This document shows positions 29,401-39,048 of a stretch of 64,000 nucleotides of DNA, piece by piece (position 1 is the first letter of the stretch; each line of letters opens with the position of its first letter). The notes beneath the pieces were generated by a model. That model saw nothing but the letters and a program-made list of their open reading frames with translations, did no database searches and had not been told where the DNA came from. The stretch covers positions 248,001 to 312,000 of the forward strand of contig NZ_VDHJ01000003.1 in assembly GCF_006334925.1 (NCBI RefSeq), read 5' to 3'. The position numbers and the translations under genes are program-made. This stretch comes from Corynebacterium tapiri (GTDB taxonomy: Bacteria > Actinomycetota > Actinomycetes > Mycobacteriales > Mycobacteriaceae).

Positions 29401-30147
29401 TTAGGACTCAAGCTTTCCGCCCGGCTCAGTGCCTGCCGGGTAACCGTTTCCGGCAGCAAGCGACTGCTTAACCTCGGTGGCGTACATGTCTACGTACTTC
29501 TGCCCAGAAAGCTCAGCGAGCGTGCGCATGAAGTAGTCGGTGAACGGGCGGATGGCCTCGCGGGAATGGGGATCAAAGCCGTTGTCCCGAGCCCACTGAT
29601 GGGGATCAATCCCCTCCCCGATGCGGATGCGCACCTTGGCCGGGCGCGGAATCCACGAGCCGATCGGATTAGCTTCCCGGGTGCCAATCATGGCCACCGG
29701 GATGACCTTTTCACCGGTAGCCATTGCGATGCGGGCCATGCCAGTACGTCCGCGGTACATCCGACCGTCGGGGGAACGTGTGCCTTCCGGGTAGATGCCA
29801 AAGAGCTCTCCCTCATCGAGCACGCTGCGCGCGGCAGCGAGCATCGCTTCACCCGCGTCGGCGGCCTTTCGATCCACCGGGATTTGCCCGACAGCGGTAA
29901 AGAAGAACTTTTGGAAGCGACCGACCAGCCCAGGAGTGGTGAAGTATTCACTCTTGGCGGGAAAGCGCAGTTGACGCTCCAGCATGAGCGGCAGGTAGAA
30001 CGAATCCATCACGGCCTGATGGTTCGAGGCCAAGATAGCTGCCCCCTCAGTGGGGACGTTGTCTGCTCCCTCGATCTCCGGGCGGTTAAGCACCCGCAGT
30101 CCCGGTCCAAGAATCCCTTTGAACAGGGAGTACCAGTTGTTCTTCAT
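29401..30147 (-). CDS. 1-acyl-sn-glycerol-3-phosphate acyltransferase (PlsC family)
   Basis: Lysophosphatidate acyltransferase-type enzyme, a membrane-bound step of phospholipid or PI-mannoside acylation. The 248 aa contain the catalytic HX4D block (NHQAVMDSF) near residue 43 and the glycerol-phosphate-binding motif YPEGTRSPDG near residue 118. It corresponds to Rv2182c in this conserved neighbourhood and precedes the glucokinase and PimB genes' products in the opposite reading order; the glk stop is 13 bp upstream of its start. Confidence 0.9.
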   Translation of the reverse strand: MKNNWYSLFKGILGPGLRVLNRPEIEGADNVPTEGAAILASNHQAVMDSFYLPLMLERQLRFPAKSEYFTTPGLVGRFQKFFFTAVGQIPVDRKAADAGEAMLAAARSVLDEGELFGIYPEGTRSPDGRMYRGRTGMARIAMATGEKVIPVAMIGTREANPIGSWIPRPAKVRIRIGEGIDPHQWARDNGFDPHSREAIRPFTDYFMRTLAELSGQKYVDMYATEVKQSLAAGNGYPAGTEPGGKLES

Positions 30148-30160
30148 GGTGTCCTCAGTG

Positions 30161-31141
30161 TCAGTCCGTGAGCTCGGATCGCGCTAAATCGGCCACGCCA
30201 ATCATACCTGCCTGGCCTCCCAGCTCAGCGGTACGCAGCGCCGGGAGCGGCCGGTAGTTAGATCCCACCATCGATTCACGCATGGTGCGCTCTGCATCCG
30301 ACAGAAAGAGGTCAGCATCCCCAGAAACTCCCCCGCCGATCACGATGAGCTCTGGGTCAAGGATGTCTCCGACAAACGACAGGCCACGCCCCATCCAGCA
30401 GGCAAAATCCTCGATGACTGCTACCCCCAGGCCGTCGCCCTCGCGCGCAGCACGCACAACATCAGGCCCGGTAACGTCCAACCCTGTGGCCAAGTCTTGT
30501 GCCAGGTCTGTGTGGGCATACCGTGGTGCCAACTCTCGAGCGGTGTCGACCAGAGCGGTTCCGGAGGCATAACGCTCCAAGCATCCCCGCTTGCCACACG
30601 AGCATGCTCGGCCACCCGTTCCTGGGACCACGGTCAAATGCCCGAACTCCGGCGCTGTGCCAAATGCGCCACGGTAGATTTTTCCATCGATCATGAGCGT
30701 GGCACCGATTCCGGTTCCGACAGCAAAGAACACCCAAATTCCTGCGCCTTGCGCGGCACCGAACTTGTACTCTCCCCAGGCCGCCGAGTTGGCGTCATGT
30801 TCCAGGCGAACCGGAATTTCCAGTCGCTGCTCCAAGGTGCGTCGCAATGGGGCATCGCGCCACGGCAAGTGCGGGGCAAAGCGCACGGTCTCGCACAATG
30901 GGTCCAAAAAGCCAGCTACCGCTAGACCCACCGCGCTAATGGGGTACTCGCGCTTGAGCGAGTTCACCATGTCCACGATGTGCCCCTCTGCAGTGTCCGC
31001 GCACCGAGGCGTTCGTACGGATCGAGTAGCCAGCAGTTGACCAGCCGCGTCAATGACACCGGCTCGCAAGTTAGTACCACCGATATCAAAACCGATAGTG
31101 AAGTGATCTCCTGTCGGATCACTCGATGAGCTGTGTGCCAT
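30161..31141 (-). CDS. glk: ROK-family glucokinase
   Basis: ROK-family sugar kinase; the orthologous position in C. glutamicum holds the ATP-dependent glucokinase glk. The start MAHSSSSDPTGDHF has GAGGT 6 nt upstream; a longer open frame overlaps pimB and is not used. The 326 aa contain the phosphate loop FDIGGTNLRAGVID, the sugar-binding region LEHDANSAAWGEY and FAVGTGIGATLM, and the zinc motif CSCGKRGCLERYASG. No DNA-binding domain is present, so it is an enzyme and not a ROK repressor. Confidence 0.9.
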   Translation of the reverse strand: MAHSSSSDPTGDHFTIGFDIGGTNLRAGVIDAAGQLLATRSVRTPRCADTAEGHIVDMVNSLKREYPISAVGLAVAGFLDPLCETVRFAPHLPWRDAPLRRTLEQRLEIPVRLEHDANSAAWGEYKFGAAQGAGIWVFFAVGTGIGATLMIDGKIYRGAFGTAPEFGHLTVVPGTGGRACSCGKRGCLERYASGTALVDTARELAPRYAHTDLAQDLATGLDVTGPDVVRAAREGDGLGVAVIEDFACWMGRGLSFVGDILDPELIVIGGGVSGDADLFLSDAERTMRESMVGSNYRPLPALRTAELGGQAGMIGVADLARSELTD

Positions 31142-31191
31142 GACTACCTCGAGGCCTTGTGGGTAAGTGCGAAAAGTGACGGAGGGAAATC

Positions 31192-32322
31192 CTACCGTTT
31201 GAGGATCGATCGAAGTTGCTGGCCCTTCTGCTCCCACGTCCAGTGTTGCTCAACATGTTCGCGGCCGGCTTGCCCCATGGTGGCTCGCAACGGGGCGTCG
31301 AGAAGCACCGTCGTGATGGCGCGCGCCAACCCTGCAACGTCATGTCCATCAACGACCACTGCGCTCTGCGAAGTCACAGTTTCTGGTGCACCGCCGGAGC
31401 TTCCTGCGATAACAGGGACCCCGCATGCCTGGGCCTCGAGGTAAACGATGCCTAGCCCCTCAACGTCCAGTCCCCCAACGCGTGTACGCGCAGGCATGGC
31501 AAAGAGGTCGGCAGTCGCCAAAACGTCGCGCATAGCACCTCTCTCCAGCGCACCGAGAAAGTGCACTGCTTCGGTGACCGCTTTTCGGCGCGCCAGTCCC
31601 CGCAGCCGAGTGAGGTACGCCCCTTCCCCGACGAGCACAAGCTGAGCGTCTGGAACACTCTCCCGGATAGTGGGCAGTGCCTCAATAAGCGCGTCCTGTC
31701 CCTTGCGGGGAACGAGCCGGGAGACGCACACAATGACGGGCTTATCTCCAAACCCAAAGCGGTCGCGCGTGCTCTTCCGACCTTGCTCGCTACCCGGGGA
31801 GAAAAAGTCCGTGTCCACCCCAGCGGGGAGGCTGCAATACTGCGGGTGCGGCCCCATAACCGGTTGGAGCCGCTGGCGGGTGTATTCGGAAATATATGTA
31901 ACTACGTCTACCGACCGCCCGATCTTGCGCAGAGTTTGGCGAGCACCCGGCAACATCGCCCAGCCCACCTCGTGCCCATGCGTCGAAGCGACGATGGTCC
32001 GCGCTCCTGCATGACGCGCACGTGGGGCGAGCAGCCCTAAGGGCGCTGCCGCGGCGAACCACACCGTCTCCACGTCGAACTCCTTGATGATGGACACCAA
32101 AGCGTCCCCAGCAGACCTCGTGGGCAGCATGACCCGGCGGGGCCAACGTATGACCCGATAATCCAGAGACTCGTCGTACATCGCCGCCGCCACCGGATCC
32201 TGAGTCGAGGCGAAAACGATGAGGCTCTCGGGGTCAAGCTGCGCTGCAAAATCACGCACATACGACTGAATTCCCCCAATCGTTGGAGGAAAGTCGTTGG
32301 TCACCAAGAGAGTGCGTCCCAT
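31192..32322 (-). CDS. pimB: GDP-mannose-dependent mannosyltransferase PimB'
   Basis: GT4 retaining glycosyltransferase adding the second mannose to phosphatidylinositol mannoside on the cytoplasmic membrane face. The 376 aa show the N-terminal NDFPPTIGGIQSYV (acceptor loop), HGHEVGWAM, CVSRLVPRKGQDAL (donor-binding Arg/Lys) and the catalytic EX7E segment EGLGIVYLEAQACGVPVIAG. It is followed 50 bp later by glk. A TACTCT lies just upstream of the ATG. Confidence 0.93.
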   Translation of the reverse strand: MGRTLLVTNDFPPTIGGIQSYVRDFAAQLDPESLIVFASTQDPVAAAMYDESLDYRVIRWPRRVMLPTRSAGDALVSIIKEFDVETVWFAAAAPLGLLAPRARHAGARTIVASTHGHEVGWAMLPGARQTLRKIGRSVDVVTYISEYTRQRLQPVMGPHPQYCSLPAGVDTDFFSPGSEQGRKSTRDRFGFGDKPVIVCVSRLVPRKGQDALIEALPTIRESVPDAQLVLVGEGAYLTRLRGLARRKAVTEAVHFLGALERGAMRDVLATADLFAMPARTRVGGLDVEGLGIVYLEAQACGVPVIAGSSGGAPETVTSQSAVVVDGHDVAGLARAITTVLLDAPLRATMGQAGREHVEQHWTWEQKGQQLRSILKR

Positions 32323-32354
32323 GGACTCAAGAGTATCTGTTGGCTTATCGACGC

Positions 32355-32388
32355 ACTAAAAAACCCCGCATCACTCGGATACGGGGTT
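32355..32388 (-). terminator. Intrinsic terminator of nlpC
   Basis: Arms AACCCCG and CGGGGTT around a 13-nt loop, followed on the minus strand by a run of six T. It lies 20 bp beyond the nlpC stop and separates it from pimB. Confidence 0.85.
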
Positions 32389-32407
32389 ACGCGTTCAGCT
32401 GTTCAGA

Positions 32408-33058
32408 TTAGAAGCGAACTGCGGAGTGGATCGGCATGTAGTCGATCGGGCGCTCGGACACGGTGGTGCCGGAGTTCAGGGAATCGATGATGGTGCCGTT
32501 GCCGGTGTAGATGCCCACGTGGGAAGCACCGGAGTAGTAAACGATGATGTCACCGGGCTGCAGTGCATCCAGGGAAACCTGCTGGCCAGCGGAAGCCTGG
32601 GCCTGGGAGGTACGCGGGATGGACTTACCAGCCTGGGAGTAGGCCCAGGAGGTCAGGCCGGAGCAGTCGAAAGAGCTCGGGCCAGCGGAACCCCAGCCGT
32701 AGGGGGAGCCGATTGCGGAGCGAGCTGCGTCAACGACAGCCTGTCCCTCAGAAGAGGAAGAGGACGGAAGGGCGAACTGCTGGGTGTCCGCGACCGGGGT
32801 GATGGCCGGGGCAGCGGCTGCCTCCTGGTTGAGCGAGGGCACGAAGTTCTCGATGTTCGGTACATCCGCGATGCCCGGGATGTTCTCTACGCCCTGCACG
32901 TCCACACGGAAGTCGGTGTTAGGAACGACGACCTCAGCTGCGGAAGCCTGCGCGGGAGCGAGGACGCCCACGCCAGCAACAGCTGCGGTTGCAGCAACTG
33001 CGCGACGGGTAGCTACGGTGCGGGCGTTCTTACGGTGCTTAGCCACGAATTTCTCCAA
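32408..33058 (-). CDS. Secreted NlpC/P60 peptidoglycan endopeptidase
   Basis: Exported D,L-endopeptidase-type cell wall hydrolase. The 216 aa have a basic N-terminus and a signal peptide cleaved after about residue 40 (AQASA). A disordered Ala/Pro/Val linker follows, then a C-terminal NlpC/P60 domain from about residue 100. Catalytic Cys132 (SFDCSGLT) and His180 (GASHVGIY) are present. C. glutamicum has two such genes next to qcrB; only one is present here, and no coiled-coil partner is seen. The start MEKFVAKHRKN has GGAG 8 nt upstream. A strong leader hairpin lies 30 nt before it. Confidence 0.92.
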   Translation of the reverse strand: MEKFVAKHRKNARTVATRRAVAATAAVAGVGVLAPAQASAAEVVVPNTDFRVDVQGVENIPGIADVPNIENFVPSLNQEAAAAPAITPVADTQQFALPSSSSSEGQAVVDAARSAIGSPYGWGSAGPSSFDCSGLTSWAYSQAGKSIPRTSQAQASAGQQVSLDALQPGDIIVYYSGASHVGIYTGNGTIIDSLNSGTTVSERPIDYMPIHSAVRF

Positions 33059-33087
33059 ATCTTTCGCTGGGCCTAAACCGCTGAAAT

Positions 33088-33119
33088 AGTCAGGGCAATG
33101 TAGGTCTATTGCCCTGACT
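33088..33119 (-). promoter_or_regulatory. Strong inverted repeat in the nlpC leader
   Basis: Perfect 12-bp arms AGTCAGGGCAAT/ATTGCCCTGACT around an 8-nt loop, 30-61 nt before the nlpC start. Further pairing outside (minus-strand CGCTGAA with TTCAGCG, the latter at 33078-33084) extends it into a long stem with an internal loop. No T-run follows, so it is not a simple terminator. It could be an RNA control or stability element or an operator. The consensus of the c-di-AMP (ydaO) riboswitch, known upstream of some actinobacterial cell-wall hydrolase genes, was not recognised. Confidence 0.6.
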
Positions 33120-33601
33120 GTGGTGATTCAGCGATTCACCAGCACCTACGGAAGAACCCTGAGGGATACCCATGCGTGGCGGTGCCGGTACGGCGATTGT
33201 TCAGTTTCGGATTGCGGTACCTGGTGGCTCACCGCAATGTCTCGAATAGGTTACGAAACCAGGTCAAGCCATGTCCAATGACACGGCCGTTATCGGTCCG
33301 TTATTTTCCCGTAACCGAAAATGTGCTTTAGCGCATGCCCCTAGACGACCCCTAAGGGACAGTTCTCACGCAGCCAGGAATCACCCCGATACCCTGGGCA
33401 AACAATCACCTGCACTCCCCCGCTAACTCTCTCAGCGTCCACTGGATACCGAAGCGAGATCCGAAATCTGCATCGTGTGTGACCTTGGACACACCTGGAT
33501 CGCTGGGCAATTATGTGTCAACCCCTGGACACAAAAGCCAGGGATCGAACAGTCACGGTGCGCGCTTGAAGGATCGGAGACTGGTCGCTGAGAATATGGA
33601 A
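33120..33601. other. Intergenic region between nlpC and qcrB
   Basis: About 480 bp without a supported gene. It holds an inverted repeat with 8-bp arms ATTGCGGT/ACCGCAAT (33211-33218 and 33231-33238) and a 6-bp-arm hairpin CCCTGG/CCAGGG (33523-33543). There are also two loosely similar GGACACA-containing segments near 33486 and 33527. The left part presumably contains the nlpC promoter and leader; no convincing -10/-35 pair was fixed. Confidence 0.4.
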
Positions 33602-33635
33602 AATCCCGCCCAGGCCATTAGGCCGGAGCGGGACT
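33602..33635 (-). terminator. Intrinsic terminator of the ctaE-qcrCAB operon
   Basis: Outer arms ATCCCGCC and GCGGGACT with an inner GGCC-ATTA-GGCC stem. Read on the minus strand the structure ends in GGGATTTT. It lies 24 bp past the qcrB stop. Confidence 0.8.
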
Positions 33636-33658
33636 ATTCCTTGAGCGCAGTGCTGAGG

Positions 33659-35299
33659 CTACTGAATGTGGCCGTCCTTGCGGTCGCGCTCGATGTTGGC
33701 GCGGTTAAGGTTGCGGAACATCTCAGCCTCTTCACGGTGGTTGTCGTGAGTGATGCGGTTCTTGCGATCTGCAATTGCGCGGTCATCTCCGGAGAACCAT
33801 CCGCCGTGAGCCTCGTTGTCCGCCAGGCCAAGCTCGTTGAGCTGCTTGGGCACGCGAGCGCCTGCGTACTCGAGCGGGATGGCGTGGCCGTGCTCGTCGA
33901 CGCCACCCAGCGGCTGATGGACCTCGATGAACTCACCGGTCGGCATCATCTTGATGGTGCCGGTCTCGATGCCGTGCTCCAGCACCTCGCGGTCGCTGCG
34001 CTGCAGACCCAGGCAGATGCGGTAGGTGATGAAGTACGCGATCGGAGGCAGAACAACCAGGCCGATGCGGCCAACCCAGGTCATCGCGTTCAGCGAGATC
34101 TGGAAGAAGTGAGCGACGTGGTCGTTACCACCGGAGATGGTCACCAGCACGAAGAACGTGATGGCCATAGCGCCGATGGCGGAGCGGGCCGGGACATCGC
34201 GCGGACGCTGCAGGAGGTTGTGGTGAGCGTCGTCACCCGTGGCCCACTTCTCGATGAAGGGGTACGCCATGAGCAGACCAACCATGAGGCCAGCAACCAG
34301 CATGACCCAGAAGGCGCCCGGAATGGTGTAGTTGCCCAGGTAGAGCTCCCACGCCGGCATGACACGAGCCAGGCCGTCCGTCCACAGCATGTAGATATCC
34401 GGCTGGGAACCAGCGGAAACCTGCGACGGGTTGTAGGGGCCAAGCATCCAGATGGCGTTGATGGACAGCAGGCCGGCCATGCCGGACAGGACACCGAAAG
34501 TCATCAGACCCAGGCCGATGGCCTTGGTGGCAAAGACCGGCATGATGCGAACGCCGACAACGTTGTTCTCGGTACGACCCGGTCCCGGGAACTGCGTGTG
34601 CTTCTGGTACCAGACCAGGAGCAGGTGGGCCGCGATCAGAGCCAGGATGATGCCCGGCAGGACGAGGACGTGGAGGATGTAGAAGCGGTCCAGCATCAGG
34701 TCGGACGGGAAGTCACCGCCGAAGATGGCCCAGTGCAACCAGGTGCCCACGATTGGCAGGGACAGGATGATGGCGGACATGATGCGCAGACCAACGCCGG
34801 AGAGCAGGTCGTCCGGCAGGGAGTAACCGAGGAAGCCCTCGATCATGCCCAGCAGAATCAGGGTGCAACCGATGATCCAGTTAGCCTCACGCGGGCGACG
34901 GAACGCACCGGTGAAGAAGATACGCAGCATGTGCGCAACCATGGACATCATGAACATCAGGGCTGCCCAGTGGTGCATCTGACGGATGAAGAGTCCGCCT
35001 CGCACGTCGAAGGACAGATCCAGTGCGGTTGCGTAGGCACGTGACATCTCGACACCGTTGAGCGGCAGGTATGCGCCGTCGTAGATCACCTTGGTGATCG
35101 AGGGGTCGAAGAAGAGCGCCAGGTAGATACCGGTCAGCACGAGGATGATGAAGCTGTACAGCGCCATCTCACCGAGCATGAACGACCAGTGGGTCGGGAA
35201 TACCTTGTTCAACTGCGGGCGGAGTACGCCTGCGATGGTGTAGCGCGAATCAACGTTGTTGCCGATGTGCGCCATGCGGTTTTCAGTCTTTGTGCTCAT
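33659..35299 (-). CDS. qcrB: Cytochrome bc1 complex, cytochrome b subunit
   Basis: Menaquinol-oxidising cytochrome b of the actinobacterial bc1-aa3 supercomplex. The 546 aa contain the helix-B and helix-D haem-ligand regions ([12 protein letters not shown] and [20 protein letters not shown]). The Qo-site region is represented by [15 protein letters not shown], and a long C-terminal hydrophilic extension beyond about residue 430 is typical of actinobacterial QcrB. Its ATG shares one base with the qcrA stop, implying coupled translation. Confidence 0.97.
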   Translation of the reverse strand: MSTKTENRMAHIGNNVDSRYTIAGVLRPQLNKVFPTHWSFMLGEMALYSFIILVLTGIYLALFFDPSITKVIYDGAYLPLNGVEMSRAYATALDLSFDVRGGLFIRQMHHWAALMFMMSMVAHMLRIFFTGAFRRPREANWIIGCTLILLGMIEGFLGYSLPDDLLSGVGLRIMSAIILSLPIVGTWLHWAIFGGDFPSDLMLDRFYILHVLVLPGIILALIAAHLLLVWYQKHTQFPGPGRTENNVVGVRIMPVFATKAIGLGLMTFGVLSGMAGLLSINAIWMLGPYNPSQVSAGSQPDIYMLWTDGLARVMPAWELYLGNYTIPGAFWVMLVAGLMVGLLMAYPFIEKWATGDDAHHNLLQRPRDVPARSAIGAMAITFFVLVTISGGNDHVAHFFQISLNAMTWVGRIGLVVLPPIAYFITYRICLGLQRSDREVLEHGIETGTIKMMPTGEFIEVHQPLGGVDEHGHAIPLEYAGARVPKQLNELGLADNEAHGGWFSGDDRAIADRKNRITHDNHREEAEMFRNLNRANIERDRKDGHIQ

Positions 35300-36519
35300 T
35301 AGGACTTACGCTCCCAGAATGCCGGGCCGAGTGGCTCAATGAAGTTGCCAGCTGCGACGAAGTAGCCCTCCTCGTCCACCGTCAGCGGAAGCTGCGGAAG
35401 CGCACGGGCGGCCGGGCCGAAGACCGGCTTTGCGTACTGCAGGGCGTCGAACTGCGACTGGTGGCACGGGCAGAGAATGCGCTGCGTCTGTGCCTCGTAC
35501 AGGGACGTCGGGCAACCGATGTGCGTACAAATCTTGGAGTACGCGTAGTAGTCGCCGTAGTGGAAGTCCTCCTGACCCTGGCGCTCGATCACGCGCTCAG
35601 CATCGCTGGAGCGCAGACGAATAAGCATGACAGGGTTACGCGGACCGTGAATCGAGTGCATGTGCTCTTCGTACACATCCGCCTCGGGGTTGAACTTGTC
35701 GCCGTCGTTGACGTGCTCCTCGGCGAGCGGGAACACAGTCTCCATACCGCCGGCGGCGAGGTCCTCGGGACGAACACGCACCAGGCGGGACAGACCCTGG
35801 GTGGTGTAGTGCGAGCCTGTCGGGCTCTCGTGGTAATCGGCGGTCGTTCCGATGTCGCGTGCGAGGTAGAGCTTCACGCCCTTCTCGTGCAGGGTCCAAC
35901 CGGAGGTCCACAGGGTGCCGTCGCCGTGGTAGTCCAACTCGTGGGCACGCCACGGGTTCTTCACGGCACCGCCCAGCGGTGCAACAACCACGAGGCCGAA
36001 CAGAACACCGGCGGCGCCGAGCAGGCCCTTGATGGTGGTGCGGCGGCCCAGGGTCGAGGTGGACCAAGCGTCGTTAAGCAGAGCAGTGACGGTGCGACGA
36101 TCGATCTCGTCGGAGGGGCCGTCGTGACGACGCTGCACCGAGATCTCCTCGGGCACGAACTTCTTCACGTACTGCAGGACGGCGATGCCCAGGGACAACA
36201 CCGTAACCATGGACAGCAGGCCGAGCATCGGGGTGAACAGGGTGTGCCACAGGTGGCCATCCTCCCCCAATGCCTTGTAGCGCCACGGCCAGAAGAGGTA
36301 GACCGCGAGGAAAGCAATGCCAGAAAGAACGGAGATCGTCAGCCAGGTGGCCACTCCGCGTGCGGCGCGCCTTTCAGCCGGATCGTTCTCTAGCGGGAAA
36401 CGCTCCTTGCGGAATGCGACGGTAACGCCGTCGAGCTCGGTGCCCAGCTGGGCAAGCTCGGATTGGCTCATCGACGCGAGTTCCTTATCCGTGTAGTTCT
36501 TGTTCACGTCGTTGCTCAT
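35299..36519 (-). CDS. qcrA: Cytochrome bc1 complex, Rieske iron-sulfur subunit
   Basis: Rieske 2Fe-2S protein passing electrons from menaquinol to the dihaem cytochrome c. The start [14 protein letters not shown] is chosen because its ATG overlaps the qcrC stop as ATGA. The 406 aa have three membrane helices (actinobacterial type) and the cluster ligands CTHIGC and CPCHQSQFD. It is the middle gene of qcrCAB. Confidence 0.96.
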   Translation of the reverse strand: MSNDVNKNYTDKELASMSQSELAQLGTELDGVTVAFRKERFPLENDPAERRAARGVATWLTISVLSGIAFLAVYLFWPWRYKALGEDGHLWHTLFTPMLGLLSMVTVLSLGIAVLQYVKKFVPEEISVQRRHDGPSDEIDRRTVTALLNDAWSTSTLGRRTTIKGLLGAAGVLFGLVVVAPLGGAVKNPWRAHELDYHGDGTLWTSGWTLHEKGVKLYLARDIGTTADYHESPTGSHYTTQGLSRLVRVRPEDLAAGGMETVFPLAEEHVNDGDKFNPEADVYEEHMHSIHGPRNPVMLIRLRSSDAERVIERQGQEDFHYGDYYAYSKICTHIGCPTSLYEAQTQRILCPCHQSQFDALQYAKPVFGPAARALPQLPLTVDEEGYFVAAGNFIEPLGPAFWERKS

Positions 36520-37400
36520 GAGCGCGATCCAATCCACATAGCGACTGCGATGAGAGCGGTCAGACCGATCAGCCACATGGCCAGGCCCTCAGAAACCGGT
36601 CCCAATCCGCCAAGTGCCCAACCACCCGGGTTCGGGGTCTCCTTAGCGGACTTGATGTAAGCGATGATGTCCTTCTTCTCGTCAGCGGAGAGCTGGCGAT
36701 CGGAGAACTTCGGCATGTTCTGCGGGCCGGTGAGCATAGCCTGGTAGATCTCCTGCTCGTTGGCCGGATCCAAACCAGGTGCGTACTTGCCGGAGGACAG
36801 AGCGCCGCCGCGTCCGGTGAAGTTGTGGCAGGAAGCGCAGTTGAGGCGGAAGAGCTCGGAACCGCGAGCGATATCCTCGGCCTTCATCTCACCGTCGTAG
36901 TTGGCGCCGCGCAGCGACTCCATGGCGATGGTGCCATCCTCGTTCCAGACGATGTCCGGGCCGCCACCCTGCGATGCCACGTAAGCAGCGAGCGCGAGGC
37001 TCTGCTGCTCGGTGTAACGCGGGGTCTTGCGCTCAGCCTGCGCGTCGTTGGACATCATCGGCATGCGGCCGGAATGGACCTGGAAGTAGGTCGAGCCTGC
37101 ACCGATACCAATGAGAGAAGGTCCGCGGTCCTTAACGCCCTGCAGGTTTGCACCGTGGCAGGTGATACAAGCGACGTCGTAGATGTCCTTGCCCTGATCG
37201 ATCATCGCCTGATCGTCCAGCTGAGCCGTAGCAACCTGAGCGTCCGGGGTGAGAGCAGTGGCCAGGACGCCAGCGCCCGTCAGACCGACGGTGAGCGCAG
37301 CGGCACCGGCAACCGTCTTGCGGACTTTGCGGCGACGGCGGGACTGCTTCGCGGAAACCGGGGTCGATGCCCCAGCCGCGGAGTTGGAAGTAGTTTCCAT
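36516..37400 (-). CDS. qcrC: Cytochrome bc1 complex, dihaem cytochrome c subunit
   Basis: Membrane-anchored dihaem cytochrome c, which replaces soluble cytochrome c in actinobacteria and links the bc1 complex directly to the aa3 oxidase. The 294 aa show a basic N-terminus, a membrane anchor or signal (about residues 28-52), haem site CITCH (78-82), a second CASCH in the other domain, and a C-terminal membrane helix. It precedes qcrA with a 4-bp overlap and follows ctaE by 74 bp. Confidence 0.96.
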   Translation of the reverse strand: METTSNSAAGASTPVSAKQSRRRRKVRKTVAGAAALTVGLTGAGVLATALTPDAQVATAQLDDQAMIDQGKDIYDVACITCHGANLQGVKDRGPSLIGIGAGSTYFQVHSGRMPMMSNDAQAERKTPRYTEQQSLALAAYVASQGGGPDIVWNEDGTIAMESLRGANYDGEMKAEDIARGSELFRLNCASCHNFTGRGGALSSGKYAPGLDPANEQEIYQAMLTGPQNMPKFSDRQLSADEKKDIIAYIKSAKETPNPGGWALGGLGPVSEGLAMWLIGLTALIAVAMWIGSRS

Positions 37401-37474
37401 GAGATTCCCTTTGTCTTATATCTGAATAAAGCTGTCAGCTACACCGCGGAGACCATGTGCGGTCCCCTACCGTG

Positions 37475-38089
37475 CTACTGGATCAGGTAGATGACCGTGA
37501 AGACGCCAATCCAGATGACGTCCACGAAGTGCCAGTAGTAGGACACGGCCATAGCGGCGGTTGCCTGTGCCGGCGTGAAGCGAGCAAGTCCCACGCGAAG
37601 CAGCACCACGACGAAGGCCAGCAGGCCACCGATCACGTGCAGCATGTGGAAGCCGGTGATGATGTAGAACACCGAGCCGAACACGCTGGACTGGATGGTT
37701 ACGTGGTGGTGGATCATCTCGTAGTACTCGAAGGCCACCATGCCCAGGAACACGACGCCCAGCGCAATAGTCACTGCGTACCACTTGCGCAGGCCGAAAA
37801 CGTCACCCCTCTCTGCTGCGAAGACGCCGAACTGAGAGGTCACGGAGGAAGCAAGCAGGATGGCGGTGATGATCGCGCCATACACCACGTTGAGATGGCT
37901 GGTCATCTCATCCCAGTTGCCCGCCTGTCCGTTCGCACGCGACGTGAAGTACATCGCGAACAGTCCGGCGAAGAACATCAACTCCTGCGACAAAAACACA
38001 ATCGTGCCGACACTGACCACATTGGGGCGGTTCAGTGCGGGAACACGCTGCGGTGTCGCCATACCTTGGTTAGAAACTGCGCTCGTCAC
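37475..38089 (-). CDS. ctaE: Cytochrome aa3 oxidase subunit III
   Basis: Subunit III of the haem-copper oxidase. The 204 aa have five membrane helices, with conserved segments MFFAGLFAMYFTSRA and GFHMLHVIGGLLAF and the terminal YYWHFVDVIWIGVFTVIYL. The start is GTG (MTSAVSNQGM), apparently leaderless. It leads the ctaE-qcrCAB operon, tying bc1 and aa3 expression together. Confidence 0.96.
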   Translation of the reverse strand: MTSAVSNQGMATPQRVPALNRPNVVSVGTIVFLSQELMFFAGLFAMYFTSRANGQAGNWDEMTSHLNVVYGAIITAILLASSVTSQFGVFAAERGDVFGLRKWYAVTIALGVVFLGMVAFEYYEMIHHHVTIQSSVFGSVFYIITGFHMLHVIGGLLAFVVVLLRVGLARFTPAQATAAMAVSYYWHFVDVIWIGVFTVIYLIQ

Positions 38090-38096
38090 GCATAAC

Positions 38097-38102
38097 AGTA
38101 TG
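38097..38102 (-). promoter_or_regulatory. -10 element for a leaderless ctaE-qcrCAB transcript
   Basis: Minus-strand CATACT ends 7 nt before the ctaE GTG and no ribosome site is seen, so the mRNA would start at the G of the start codon. The same CATACT-N7-start layout occurs at pknL in this window. Confidence 0.5.
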
Positions 38103-38492
38103 GACTGTCAGCGCCTGAAAATCACCTTGTTCACCCCCGTGACCGAGCTGGCACTGGCCACCTACCTGCACCTTTCGATTGATTCGGACGTGGCCAAAAA
38201 TTTTTGGAACCTACGGGAACTAATGACACACGCTTTACGACGCCCAAATTCCTGCAGGTCACAACACTGATCCCGAAAACCCCGCCGAGAGAGCAAGGTT
38301 TTCAGGTTTTGCTGGGGAATTTCGTTTGAAATTTCACGTCGACACGCCCTCAATCGCGAGAGACAGATATCACACGAAAACCCCCACACGAACACCAACT
38401 GACCAACTTTCGGATGACCCCCACGGTCTGCCCCCATCAACTGTCCCTAGATCTGGCTATCCAGGCAGGTTCGTTAGCGCTCCCAAAGCAGG
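38103..38492. other. Intergenic region between ctaE and the ctaF terminator
   Basis: About 390 bp with no supported coding sequence. Minor features are a short inverted repeat, AATTTC-GTTT-GAAATT (38322-38337), and a C-rich plus-strand stretch near 38380-38440. It probably holds regulatory DNA for ctaE; no operator was recognised. Confidence 0.4.
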
Positions 38493-38531
38493 AAAACCCC
38501 GCTTCCCCAACCTGAGGTCGGGAAAGCGGGG
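38493..38531 (-). terminator. Intrinsic terminator of ctaC-ctaF
   Basis: Arms CCCCGCTTCCC and GGGAAAGCGGGG around an 12-nt loop, followed on the minus strand by TTTTCC. It lies about 40 bp past the ctaF stop. Confidence 0.85.
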
Positions 38532-38572
38532 CGGAAAGCGTCGGGAGCCGGCGCAGCTATCGCGTCAAGCGA

Positions 38573-39004
38573 CTAGTGCTTTTCCTTCGGCATTCCGTAC
38601 TGGAGGTTCAGCATCGTGGTGGACCAGATGAGCAGGACACCGCCGAGGGCGATCATCCAGTAGTAGAAGAAGATGACGCCGAAGCCGAATACGGCGATCG
38701 AGCAGGACATCGCGAACGGCCAGATGGAGCTCGGGGAGAAGAAGCCCAGAACGCCAGCGCCGTCCTCGGTCTCTGCCTCTTCGTAATCCTCCGGCAGGAA
38801 GTCGGTCCGGTTCTCGATGAACTGGATGTAGCCGCCGAGCATCATCGCCAGAACGAAGGACAGAACCAGGGCGACCGAGCCCGCCCACTCAACGCCGAAC
38901 AGGTAGGCATCGTCTTGGACGCGCATGGTGGCGAAGATGTACACCACGGTCATCACTGCCAAGAAGGCGGCGATGGAGAACATTACTTTTGCACCGGGAC
39001 GCAT
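38573..39004 (-). CDS. ctaF: Cytochrome aa3 oxidase subunit IV
   Basis: Small actinobacterial subunit 4 of the aa3 oxidase. The 143 aa have four membrane helices (about residues 5-25, 35-57, 95-115 and 117-137). It is 44 bp downstream of ctaC, as in C. glutamicum ctaCF. Subunit I (ctaD) is not in the window. Confidence 0.94.
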   Translation of the reverse strand: MRPGAKVMFSIAAFLAVMTVVYIFATMRVQDDAYLFGVEWAGSVALVLSFVLAMMLGGYIQFIENRTDFLPEDYEEAETEDGAGVLGFFSPSSIWPFAMSCSIAVFGFGVIFFYYWMIALGGVLLIWSTTMLNLQYGMPKEKH

Positions 39005-39048
39005 TTTTGCTCCTTAAGTAGTTCCTTGTTTTTTGAGCTTAAGCGAGC

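Noticed and set aside
33059..33350. ydaO-type c-di-AMP riboswitch before nlpC
   Set aside because: Short stretches looked suggestive (CGCTGAATC), but the conserved core of that riboswitch could not be matched; recorded only as an unassigned hairpin.
33479..35044. A 521-codon plus-strand open frame opposite qcrB
   Set aside because: It lies antisense to a clear cytochrome b gene, starts in the intergenic region and reads as low-complexity His/Asp/Gln sequence.
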